From: an uncultured Candidatus Melainabacteria bacterium
Lineage (GTDB): Bacteria; Cyanobacteriota; Vampirovibrionia; Gastranaerophilales; Gastranaerophilaceae
DNA: 5,455 nt
Assembly: GCA_934675225.1 (NCBI GenBank)
Contig: CAKUQA010000111.1
Span: 1 to 5,455, forward strand
Direction of reading: 5' to 3'
Shown here: positions 1 through 5,409 of the stretch, in pieces
Position numbering within the stretch: position 1 is the stretch's first letter
Layout of the letters: every line of letters starts with the position of its first letter
Notes under the pieces: model-generated
Told to the model about the DNA's origin: nothing
Seen by the model: only the letters and a program-made list of their open reading frames with translations
The model's database searches: none
Translations under genes and position numbers: made by a program

Positions 1-479
1 AATTTAGCCCATTTAGTTAACGTATCTTTTATAATCGGCCATAAAAATTTTTCTTCTTTTACTGACATTTTGAAAGCTGGTGATGGTTTTATTCCAGCGG
101 CAACAGCCTTTCTTTCTTCCATTGCTTTATTCATTAATGAAATGTAATCTTCACTCAAATCTAAACCATATTGACGCTTGTAACTGGTTCCGTGTCCCGA
201 AAAATAGCCAAACATTGTTTTACTCTTACCTTTTCGGGTCAAACGAAGTTCGTGGTCTGCACGATTAGGACCTTCATATTTGTAAGTATATCTTGTTTCA
301 ACTCCATCAGGAGTGTGCTTGTAATAAATTTCTTTATAATCACCTGTTTTGTTGTTTTCAATTCTAGTGCTTATTCTTTTCCCATCTTGTTCTCTTACTT
401 TGTATGTATAATTGCCTCTGTTGGCGGTGTATGTTTGTGGTAAATTTTGTCTTATCTTATCAAAATCTAGTTTAAACAT
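1..479 (-). CDS. Unrecognised protein, 5' part only (runs off the left edge)
   Basis: An open minus-strand frame begins at the ATG at 479-477 and stays open to the window edge, giving 159 complete codons without a stop. A consensus-like AGGAG (493-489) lies 9 nt upstream of the ATG, which fixes the start and argues the gene is real. The protein begins MFKLDFDKIRQNLPQTY and has no signal peptide or membrane segment, so it is probably cytoplasmic. Residues about 20-85 are rich in charged and aromatic residues in a strand-like alternating pattern (YTYKVRE, STRIENN, EIYYKHTPDG, TRYTYKYEG), suggesting a beta-sheet domain. A glycine/aromatic patch follows (MFGYFSGHGTSYKRQYG, about 89-105), then a more helical, Lys/Glu-rich part (LSEDYISLMNKAMEERK). 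I do not recognise the family and assign no function. It is oriented like the next minus-strand gene, 104 nt upstream of its start, but no shared promoter is evident. Confidence 0.75.
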   Translation of the reverse strand, partial: MFKLDFDKIRQNLPQTYTANRGNYTYKVREQDGKRISTRIENNKTGDYKEIYYKHTPDGVETRYTYKYEGPNRADHELRLTRKGKSKTMFGYFSGHGTSYKRQYGLDLSEDYISLMNKAMEERKAVAAGIKPSPAFKMSVKEEKFLWPIIKDTLTKWAK

Positions 480-583
480 ATTTATTTTCTCCTTTATATT
501 TCCCCTTTAGTAATAATAAAAATTTATTAGGATGGGAATTGCGTAATTTTTTTTTATTTATTAAGATTTATGACTGGAATTTG
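480..583. other. AT-rich intergenic gap between two minus-strand genes
   Basis: This 104-nt spacer separates the stop of the 250-residue gene from the start of the left-edge gene. Apart from the ribosome binding site it holds only weak signals: a T run on the plus strand (about 547-555), an all-A/T 6-bp hairpin (TAATAA, loop of 4, TTATTA; about 514-529), and a possible minus-strand -10 box TATTAT (518-513) with no convincing -35 at normal spacing. No GC-containing terminator stem is visible, so it is undecided whether the two minus-strand genes are co-transcribed. Confidence 0.5.
489..493 (-). promoter_or_regulatory. Shine-Dalgarno site of the left-edge gene
   Basis: On the minus strand the sequence AAAGGAGAAAATAAAT leads directly into the ATG at 479. 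The AGGAG core sits 9 nt from the start codon. It is one of the two strongest ribosome binding sites in the window and is the main evidence that the truncated frame at the left edge is translated. Confidence 0.7.
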
Positions 584-1336
584 CTATTGTATTTGATAAT
601 CTATTCCATATTTTTGAAAAAGAGAATTATAAAAATCTTTGTTTTCTAAAATATCTTTTTTAGATAATTCCATATCAAAACCTGAGTAAATCTTAAATTT
701 TGGGTCATTTTGTAAATTGTTTTTTAGTATATTTTGAAGATAGGAGTTTAAAATATTATTACCCTCTTTTATATGTAATTTTTTTTCAAACTTGTTATAT
801 TCTAAAAATTGTTTAGCTTCTTTTACATTTGCTTCAAATCTTTTGTCATTAGTGTGTGCGGCAATATCTTCAAGTTTATTGCTTAATTCTCCTATTTTTG
901 TAATTGCAGGTCTAAAATTAAATTTTGCATGAAAGAATACAGCATTCCCCATAGAGAAAAATTTTATTTTATTAAGGTTTGGATTTTCCAATAAAACAAT
1001 AATCTGACCTAAGCGCATAGCAGAACCTATTCCATGTATAGGTAATTCTCTATGTAAGTTTTCAATAGTATTATTGTACAGTGTACCTTTTTCATTTAAA
1101 GTATTGCTTGTGCTCATTCCAAGGCGTCTGCCGGCTTGGTTTTCTATGTCAATATAAAATCTGTCTTCGTCAGAATTAGCTCTAACAAAGCAATCAGTTT
1201 TAGTTTCTCCGGATTTCAACTTGATAGGGAAATCTTCAAAAACTTTCATTTTTCCAATATTTTTGAATTTCAGTGCTTCAAAAGATGGATTTTGTATAGG
1301 TTTAAAGGTATGTATATTATTATTTTCGAGTCTCAT
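584..1336 (-). CDS. Orphan 250-residue protein with a faint GNAT-like segment
   Basis: A complete frame runs from the ATG at 1336 to the TAG at 586-584. I do not recognise the family from its overall sequence. The stretch at residues about 99-143 resembles the acetyl-CoA-binding core of GNAT acetyltransferases: PIHGIGSAMRLGQIIVLLEN could be a relaxed motif A with its following helix, and FFSMGNAVFFHAKFNFRP resembles the late 'A..fY.k.GF.p' motif. The glycines are fewer than in a canonical R/QxxGxG/A loop, so activity is uncertain. Residues about 150-205 are helical and Lys/Glu-rich, and the C-terminus (YGIDYQIQ) is polar. There is no signal peptide or membrane segment. The N-terminus carries NPSFEALKF (16-24), a type of early 'SF.A' segment I associate with Gastranaerophilales proteins; that link is from memory. 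No Shine-Dalgarno precedes the ATG. Met30 (codon at 1249), preceded by GGAAAA, is an alternative start. The gene is divergent from accD. Confidence 0.8.
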   Translation of the reverse strand: MRLENNNIHTFKPIQNPSFEALKFKNIGKMKVFEDFPIKLKSGETKTDCFVRANSDEDRFYIDIENQAGRRLGMSTSNTLNEKGTLYNNTIENLHRELPIHGIGSAMRLGQIIVLLENPNLNKIKFFSMGNAVFFHAKFNFRPAITKIGELSNKLEDIAAHTNDKRFEANVKEAKQFLEYNKFEKKLHIKEGNNILNSYLQNILKNNLQNDPKFKIYSGFDMELSKKDILENKDFYNSLFQKYGIDYQIQ

Positions 1337-1346
1337 TGTGCTGTTT

Positions 1347-1367
1347 TGTAAACCGTGTAAATGTAAA
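1347..1367. repeat. Three TGTAAA direct repeats in the divergent intergenic region
   Basis: TGTAAA occurs at 1347-1352, 1356-1361 and 1362-1367 (TTTACA on the minus strand), the last two directly adjacent. They lie just upstream of the accD -35 box and inside the probable 5' leader of the divergent gene, a position suitable for a regulator binding site. The AT-rich background makes chance recurrence quite possible. They do not match the FapR or FabT operators as I remember them. Confidence 0.3.
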
Positions 1368-1370
1368 AAT

Positions 1371-1398
1371 TTGCTATTATATTTTTTAGGTGTATAAT
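1371..1398 (+). promoter_or_regulatory. Sigma70-type promoter of the accD-accA-prmA-kdsB operon
   Basis: A perfect -10 hexamer TATAAT (1393-1398) is preceded at 16 nt by TTGCTA (1371-1376), which matches 4 of 6 bases of the -35 consensus TTGACA. Initiation would fall near 1405, giving a leader of roughly 33 nt before the accD ATG. It is the only convincing promoter upstream of the five tightly packed plus-strand genes and probably drives all of them. Confidence 0.65.
1376..1381 (-). promoter_or_regulatory. Possible -10 box of the divergent minus-strand gene
   Basis: TATAAT is read on the minus strand at 1381-1376, about 40 nt upstream of the ATG at 1336, which would give a leader of similar length to that of accD. 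No good -35 hexamer is found 16-18 nt upstream, so the assignment is weak. If real, it overlaps the accD -35 region and the two promoters would compete for RNA polymerase. Confidence 0.3.
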
Positions 1399-1423
1399 GG
1401 TCTTGTATTGAAAGTTGATGATT

Positions 1424-1428
1424 AAGGG
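1424..1428 (+). promoter_or_regulatory. Ribosome binding site of accD
   Basis: AAGGG lies 9 nt upstream of the ATG at 1438, within the short leader after the predicted transcription start. It supports the ATG at 1438 as the accD start. Confidence 0.5.
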
Positions 1429-1437
1429 ATATACAAT

Positions 1438-2310
1438 ATGACAGTTCAAGATTGGTTTGAAAAACGTAAACAAGCTCAAATTCAAAGACGTGAGCTTGAA
1501 GGCAGAGTTGAATTGGACATGGATCCGAATTTATGGGTTAAATGTGTTCATTGTGATGCTCAGCTTTTAAAAGAAGATTTAGAAAAGAATGATATGGTTT
1601 GTCCTGTTTGTGACTACCATTTCAGAATAAATGCAAAAAAACGTATTAAACAACTTTTTGATGAAAATTCTTTTGAAGAATTGTTTACGGAAGTAAAACC
1701 AACTGATCCGCTAGATTTTGTGGATACTGAAACATATAAGAGCAGATTGGAAAAGGCACATAAAAAAACAGGTTTGGATGATGCCGTAATTACCGGGATT
1801 GCAACTATTGAAGGAAATAAAGTCGCAACTGCTGTAATGGATTTTGATTTCATGGGCGGGTCAATGGGAAGTGTTGTTGGCGAAAAAGTAACAAGGATTA
1901 TTGAAAAAGCGATTGAATTGAGACTTCCTGTTTTAGCAATTACATCTTCAGGTGGGGCAAGAATGCAAGAAAGTGCTTTAAGTTTAATGCAAATGGCAAA
2001 AACATCTTGCGCAGTATCAAAACTTGACGATGAAGGACTTTTGTATATTAACTTGTTAACAGAACCTACATTTGGTGGTGTTACTGCAAGTTTTGGTATG
2101 CTGGGTGATATCATTATTGCAGAACAAGGAGCAAGAATAGGTTTTGCGGGACGCCGTGTTATTGAACAAACAATTAGGCAAAAGTTGCCGTCAGACTTCC
2201 AAACTGCAGAATACTTATTGAAATATGGTCAAGTTGATGTTGTTTCTGCTCGTAAAGATTTACGTCATACCTTGGCTAAAATTTTAGAAATGCACAAGGG
2301 GGGAAACTAA
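1438..2310 (+). CDS. accD: Acetyl-CoA carboxylase carboxyltransferase subunit beta
   Basis: AccD pairs with AccA in a cytoplasmic alpha2-beta2 carboxyltransferase that moves the carboxyl group from carboxybiotin on BCCP to acetyl-CoA, making malonyl-CoA for fatty-acid synthesis. The 290-residue protein (about 304 in E. coli) has the diagnostic N-terminal zinc ribbon, with Cys36/Cys39 and Cys55/Cys58 in a CX2C-X15-CX2C arrangement. The crotonase-like domain follows, with DFDFMGGSMGSVVGEK (135-150), the oxyanion-loop motif SSGGARMQES (170-179) and the helix/turn PTFGGVTASFGMLGD (210-224). GFAGRRVIEQT (235-245) is also typical of AccD. All expected motifs are intact, so an active subunit is likely. 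The ATG at 1438 has AAGGG 9 nt upstream and is the first gene after the promoter. The stop TAA shares its last A with the accA start codon, consistent with coupled, balanced synthesis of the two subunits. Confidence 0.97.
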   Translation: MTVQDWFEKRKQAQIQRRELEGRVELDMDPNLWVKCVHCDAQLLKEDLEKNDMVCPVCDYHFRINAKKRIKQLFDENSFEELFTEVKPTDPLDFVDTETYKSRLEKAHKKTGLDDAVITGIATIEGNKVATAVMDFDFMGGSMGSVVGEKVTRIIEKAIELRLPVLAITSSGGARMQESALSLMQMAKTSCAVSKLDDEGLLYINLLTEPTFGGVTASFGMLGDIIIAEQGARIGFAGRRVIEQTIRQKLPSDFQTAEYLLKYGQVDVVSARKDLRHTLAKILEMHKGGN

Positions 2311-3266
2311 TGACTGCAAGTTTAGATTTTGAAAAACCTATTATGGAAATTCAAGAAAAAATAGAAGAATTAAAAAAAGCAAGTATGGAGTCAGGCATGG
2401 ATTTTAACAAAGAAATTGAAACATTTGAGCAACTGGCAGAGGATTATAAAAAGGAATTATATTCAAAATTGGTACCTTCTCAAAAGCTTCAAATCGCGAG
2501 ACATCCGGAGCGCCCAAATTTCTTAGATTATGTTAGCCATATTTGTGAGGATTTTGTAGAACTTCATGGTGACAGAGAGGGAATGGATGACAGAGCGATT
2601 ATTGGCGGTTTAGCTAAGATTGATGGTCGCCCGATTATGATTATCGGGACTATGAAGGGGAAATCTACTAAAGAAAATTTGGAATATAATTTTGGTATGC
2701 CACAACCGCAAGGTTATAGAAAAGCATTGAGATTGTTTAAGCATGCAAGTAAATTTAACATTCCTATTGTAACATTAATTGATACTCCGGGGGCTTATCC
2801 GGGAATTAGTGCAGAAGAAACTAACCAAGGTGGAGCAATTGCTGTTAATCTGAGAGAAATGGCAAAATTGAATGTTCCGGTAATTGCGATAATTACAGGT
2901 GAAGGTTGTTCCGGTGGTGCTTTAGGGTTGGCTGTTGCTGATAAGGTTTTCCTATTGGAACATGCTTATTATACAGTTATTTCGCCTGAAGGTTGCGCGT
3001 CTATTTTGTGGAGAGATGCAACAAAAGCTGCTGATGCTGCAGATGCTTTGAAAATCACTGCAAAAGATTTGATGAAGTTTGATATTATTGATGGCGCAAT
3101 TGAAGAACCTGTCGGTGGAGCTCATACAAATTATGATGAAGTTTCTGCAAACATGAAGAAAACAATTATTGATAGTATTGAAGAATTGGAAAAACTTTCA
3201 GTTAAGGATTTAAAAGAAAATCGCTACCAAAAATTTAGAAAAATGGGCGCTTTTATAGAAGCTTAG
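2310..3266 (+). CDS. accA: Acetyl-CoA carboxylase carboxyltransferase subunit alpha
   Basis: AccA is the partner of AccD in malonyl-CoA formation and provides the carboxybiotin-side surface of the carboxyltransferase active site. At 318 residues it is full length (319 in E. coli). The N-terminal helical region (about 1-60, with IQEKIEELKKA) leads to conserved blocks RHPERPNFLDYV (64-75), HGDREGMDDRAIIGG (86-100), NFGMPQPQGYRKALRLF (127-143), LIDTPGAYPG (156-165), SPEGCASILWRDA (225-237) and EPVGGAH (266-272). The start overlaps the accD stop (TAATG) and is served by a G-rich Shine-Dalgarno (AAGGGGGGAAA, 2296-2306) inside the end of accD. Two glycine-rich blocks depart from the usual pattern as I recall it: AEETNQGGAIA (168-178) where AEERGQ(S/G)EAIA is common, and GEGCSGGA (197-204) where GEGGSGGA is common. 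The identity is secure; the effect of these changes is unknown. Confidence 0.97.
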   Translation: MTASLDFEKPIMEIQEKIEELKKASMESGMDFNKEIETFEQLAEDYKKELYSKLVPSQKLQIARHPERPNFLDYVSHICEDFVELHGDREGMDDRAIIGGLAKIDGRPIMIIGTMKGKSTKENLEYNFGMPQPQGYRKALRLFKHASKFNIPIVTLIDTPGAYPGISAEETNQGGAIAVNLREMAKLNVPVIAIITGEGCSGGALGLAVADKVFLLEHAYYTVISPEGCASILWRDATKAADAADALKITAKDLMKFDIIDGAIEEPVGGAHTNYDEVSANMKKTIIDSIEELEKLSVKDLKENRYQKFRKMGAFIEA

Positions 3267-3279
3267 TGGAGAATTCAAT

Positions 3280-4194
3280 ATGATACAGACTGATTATTGG
3301 GAACTTCAAATCAAGATTAATCCGGCTCTTGAGGATATTGTTGCAGAATTTTGTTTTGAAAACTTGCCTTGTGAAGGTGTAGTGTTGGCGGAAGAAACTT
3401 ATAAAGATTTGGAAATGGTTTCTACAACAGAAGGAACGTTGAAAGTTTTTTTAACAGAAATGCCGCAAAATTTGTCTGAAATGCTTGAAGATGAACGGAA
3501 TTTGTTAAAGGCAAGGGGCTTGTCTGATGAAGAACTTGGAAGTTGGAGTTTTGTTATTTTTGATAAACCCAATGAAGATTGGTCAAAAAAATGGAAAGAA
3601 AAATGGGATATTACCCGAGTTACAGATAAAATAGTTATAGTACCTGATTGGTTGAGCTATGATGATAAAGAAGGTGAAGTCGTTATAAGATTGGAACCCG
3701 GGTGCGCTTTTGGTACAGGAACTCATCAAACGACTCAATTATGTATGAAAGCTCTTGAAAAATATATGAAAAAGGGGGATAGAGTCGCTGATATCGGTAT
3801 GGGATCAGGGATTTTATCAATCTGTGCCAAAAAATTTGGTGCATCTTATGTTTATGGATGTGATATTGATGAAGATGTAATTGATGTTGCTAAAGAAAAT
3901 GCTAAAAAGAATTTGCCTAACAATGGTGAGGATGTGCATTTTGAACTTAATACAGCTGATAAAATTCAAGATAAATTTGATTTTGTTTGTGCAAATATTT
4001 TGCACAATGTGCTCGCTGAAATTATGGGAGATTTTAAAAATATTATGAAAAGTGGCGCATTAATGTCTCTTTCTGGTATTTTGGATGAAAAGAAACCTGT
4101 AGTTTTAGATGCAATAAAAAGAGAGAATTTAGAAATTATAGAAGAAATCCATCAAGAGCAATGGACTTCTTTTGTGGTAAGAAAGAGAGTATGA
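3280..4194 (+). CDS. prmA: Ribosomal protein L11 methyltransferase
   Basis: PrmA uses S-adenosylmethionine to trimethylate ribosomal protein L11 at its alpha-amino group and lysine side chains in the cytoplasm. The 304-residue product (E. coli 293) has the N-terminal L11-recognition domain (about 1-100), the linker block with W101/W105/W109 and VPDW (121-124), then the signature PGCAFGTGTHQTTQLC (140-155). The Rossmann SAM-binding core follows, with DIGMGSGIL (171-179), acidic loop DID (195-197), the NIL motif in CANILHNVL (237-245) and SLSGIL (263-268) before the C-terminal QWTSFVVRKR. Methionine at 174 replaces the more usual Cys/Thr in the GxGSG loop, a mild change. A GGAG (3268-3271) 8 nt upstream supports the start, 13 nt after accA. 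The position within a lipid/LPS operon says nothing direct about its function. The main alternative, another class I methyltransferase, is unlikely given the full set of PrmA motifs. Confidence 0.95.
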   Translation: MIQTDYWELQIKINPALEDIVAEFCFENLPCEGVVLAEETYKDLEMVSTTEGTLKVFLTEMPQNLSEMLEDERNLLKARGLSDEELGSWSFVIFDKPNEDWSKKWKEKWDITRVTDKIVIVPDWLSYDDKEGEVVIRLEPGCAFGTGTHQTTQLCMKALEKYMKKGDRVADIGMGSGILSICAKKFGASYVYGCDIDEDVIDVAKENAKKNLPNNGEDVHFELNTADKIQDKFDFVCANILHNVLAEIMGDFKNIMKSGALMSLSGILDEKKPVVLDAIKRENLEIIEEIHQEQWTSFVVRKRV

Positions 4195-4685
4195 GTATTC
4201 TTTTAGAGTTTCTATATCTATTACTTAGTATTGGTTTTGTTTTTATTGTGATTTTGGGTTTTAATCTTGTATTTTATATTATTACTCGAATTGTTATAAG
4301 CAAACATTTTCCGGATAGTTATTCAAAGTTGTCAAAAGAGTTTGGAAAACCTGTCAAATCAATTGGATTAACTTTAATTCGATTTGGAAATGAAACCAAA
4401 TGTTATGGGACTGATTATCAACAAAGTATTCCTGTAAAACTGTTAGTTTTTCAAAAATTTTTTGTTTTAAAATCTTGTGGTAAAGCGTTGGTGATAAATG
4501 ATTTTAATACAAAATATATTACTTTTCTGAATACTAAAAGTTATAGTGAGTTTTTGTGGAAAAAATTTGAAGTTCCAAGAATAGATTTAGTTGTTTTTTC
4601 TAAAATTTGTTCTTTGCAATTTCTAATAAATAAAAAAGATTGTGAATATTTAAAGAATTATATAAAGGAGTGTGAAAATGTCTAA
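4191..4685 (+). CDS. Unrecognised 164-residue membrane-anchored protein
   Basis: I do not recognise this protein. It starts with one long hydrophobic segment (about residues 8-32: LLLSIGFVFIVILGFNLVFY and on), followed by R33 and K38. By the positive-inside rule this suggests an N-out, C-in anchor with a soluble cytoplasmic part of about 125 residues. The segment is not followed by a signal-peptidase-like site. The soluble part has strand-like hydrophobic stretches (SIGLTLIRFG, PVKLLVFQKFFVL, KALVIND, KYITFLN) and ends in a Lys/Glu helix. It contains five cysteines (71, 96, 140, 151, 161) without a metal-binding spacing. The start at 4191 is chosen because its ATGA overlaps the prmA stop, a classic coupled junction; an in-frame ATG at 4161 would lie 34 nt inside prmA and add charged residues before the anchor. 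Its end overlaps kdsB by 8 nt. A link to envelope or LPS supply is suggested only by location and the membrane anchor. Confidence 0.8.
   Translation: MSILLEFLYLLLSIGFVFIVILGFNLVFYIITRIVISKHFPDSYSKLSKEFGKPVKSIGLTLIRFGNETKCYGTDYQQSIPVKLLVFQKFFVLKSCGKALVINDFNTKYITFLNTKSYSEFLWKKFEVPRIDLVVFSKICSLQFLINKKDCEYLKNYIKECENV
4664..4670 (+). promoter_or_regulatory. Shine-Dalgarno site deciding the kdsB start
   Basis: AAAGGAG lies 7 nt before the ATG at 4678 but only 1 nt before the in-frame GTG at 4672, so the ATG is the plausible kdsB start. The site lies inside the last codons of the upstream membrane-protein gene, so passing ribosomes could expose or reuse it. Confidence 0.75.
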
Positions 4686-5409
4686 AACAGCAATTATAAT
4701 TCCGGCACGTTACGGTTCAAGCAGATTAGAGGGGAAACCGTTAATAGAAGTTGAAGGTAAACCTATTATTCAGTGGGTTTATGAAAAGGCTCAGCAAGCA
4801 AAATTGGCTGATATGATTATTGTTGCAACTGATGATGAAAGAATATTTGAAGCAGTAAAAGTTTTTGGGGGTAACGTTGAAATGACTTCAACTGAACACA
4901 AATGCGGTTCTGATAGAATTAAAGAAGTTGCTATGCGTCATCCGGAAATTTCTTATATTGTAAATCTTCAAGGTGATGAACCGTTGATAAAGCCTGAAAG
5001 TATTGATGAAGTTGCTAAGAATGTAAAATTTGATGAGACTGCTGATATTTCTACATTAATTCGAAAAATTACACCTGAAGAAGCCGAAAATCCAAACCTT
5101 GTTAAATGTGTGGTTGATAAGTTTGGTTTTGCTCTATATTTTTCTCGAGCTAAAATTCCTTTTGAAAGAAATACAGGAAAAACTGTATTTTATGGTCATT
5201 TGGGGATATATGGGTATAAAAGAGAAGCTCTTATAAAAATGACAGAACTTCCTCAAACATCTTATGAGCAAGCGGAAAGCTTAGAGCAGTTACGTGCTTT
5301 GCAGAATGGGATGAAAATTAAAACATCTGTTGTGAATTTTGTCCCTGTTGGAATTGATACTGCTGCTGATTTAGAAGAATTTAGAAAAATAATTGCTACG
5401 GCTGTTTAA
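4678..5409 (+). CDS. kdsB: 3-deoxy-manno-octulosonate cytidylyltransferase (CMP-KDO synthetase)
   Basis: KdsB activates KDO with CTP to give CMP-KDO and pyrophosphate in the cytoplasm, the donor used by WaaA/KdtA to add KDO to lipid A. The 243-residue protein (248 in E. coli) shows the nucleotide-binding start IIIPARYGSSRLEGKPL (6-22), VATDDERI (49-56), HKCGSDRIKEV (74-84, in the place of the common SGT-D/E-R block), the metal-binding region VNLQGDEPLI (95-104), FALYFSRAKIPF (151-162), GHLGIYGYK (173-181), the LEQLRAL block (202-208) and the C-terminal GIDTAADLEEF (225-235). These are the family blocks in the right order, and the length is normal. The start is the ATG at 4678, because AAAGGAG lies 7 nt upstream. 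It is the last gene of the run and overlaps the upstream membrane-protein gene by 8 nt. No terminator follows it. A convergent frame on the other strand ends inside its last codons. Confidence 0.96.
   Translation: MSKTAIIIPARYGSSRLEGKPLIEVEGKPIIQWVYEKAQQAKLADMIIVATDDERIFEAVKVFGGNVEMTSTEHKCGSDRIKEVAMRHPEISYIVNLQGDEPLIKPESIDEVAKNVKFDETADISTLIRKITPEEAENPNLVKCVVDKFGFALYFSRAKIPFERNTGKTVFYGHLGIYGYKREALIKMTELPQTSYEQAESLEQLRALQNGMKIKTSVVNFVPVGIDTAADLEEFRKIIATAV

Noticed and set aside
80..443. Two overlapping plus-strand open frames (62 and 90 codons)
   Set aside because: They are antisense to the open minus-strand frame of the left-edge gene, which has a strong ribosome binding site, and their Phe/Ser/Cys-rich products look like shadows.
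514..529. Hairpin TAATAA-loop-TTATTA as a terminator
   Set aside because: The stem is all A/T with 6 pairs, so it is weak and expected by chance in this base composition; no U tract follows at a useful place on the minus strand.
541..556. AATTGCGTAATT followed by a T run as a plus-strand terminator
   Set aside because: The stem has only 4 A/T pairs, and no plus-strand gene ends upstream in the window.
1136..1351. 71-codon plus-strand frame
   Set aside because: It lies antisense within the 250-residue minus-strand gene and has a Phe-rich, non-protein-like composition.
1614..2114. 166-codon minus-strand frame inside accD
   Set aside because: It is the antisense shadow of a fully conserved accD; the Ser/Pro/Ile-rich product has no plausible motifs.
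3817..4005. 62-codon minus-strand frame inside prmA
   Set aside because: It is antisense to the conserved SAM-binding core of prmA, and its Ile/Asn/Phe composition is a shadow pattern.
4161..4190. Upstream ATG at 4161 as the start of the membrane-protein gene
   Set aside because: It would overlap prmA by 34 nt, whereas 4191 makes a standard ATGA junction and puts the hydrophobic anchor near the N-terminus.
4672..4677. GTG at 4672 as the kdsB start
   Set aside because: It is only 1 nt from the AAAGGAG site; the ATG at 4678 has normal 7-nt spacing and fits family N-termini.
4897..4929. KdsB HKCGSDR instead of a canonical SGT-D/E-R as a functional defect
   Set aside because: Ser to Cys and Thr to Ser are conservative changes, and all other KdsB blocks are intact.
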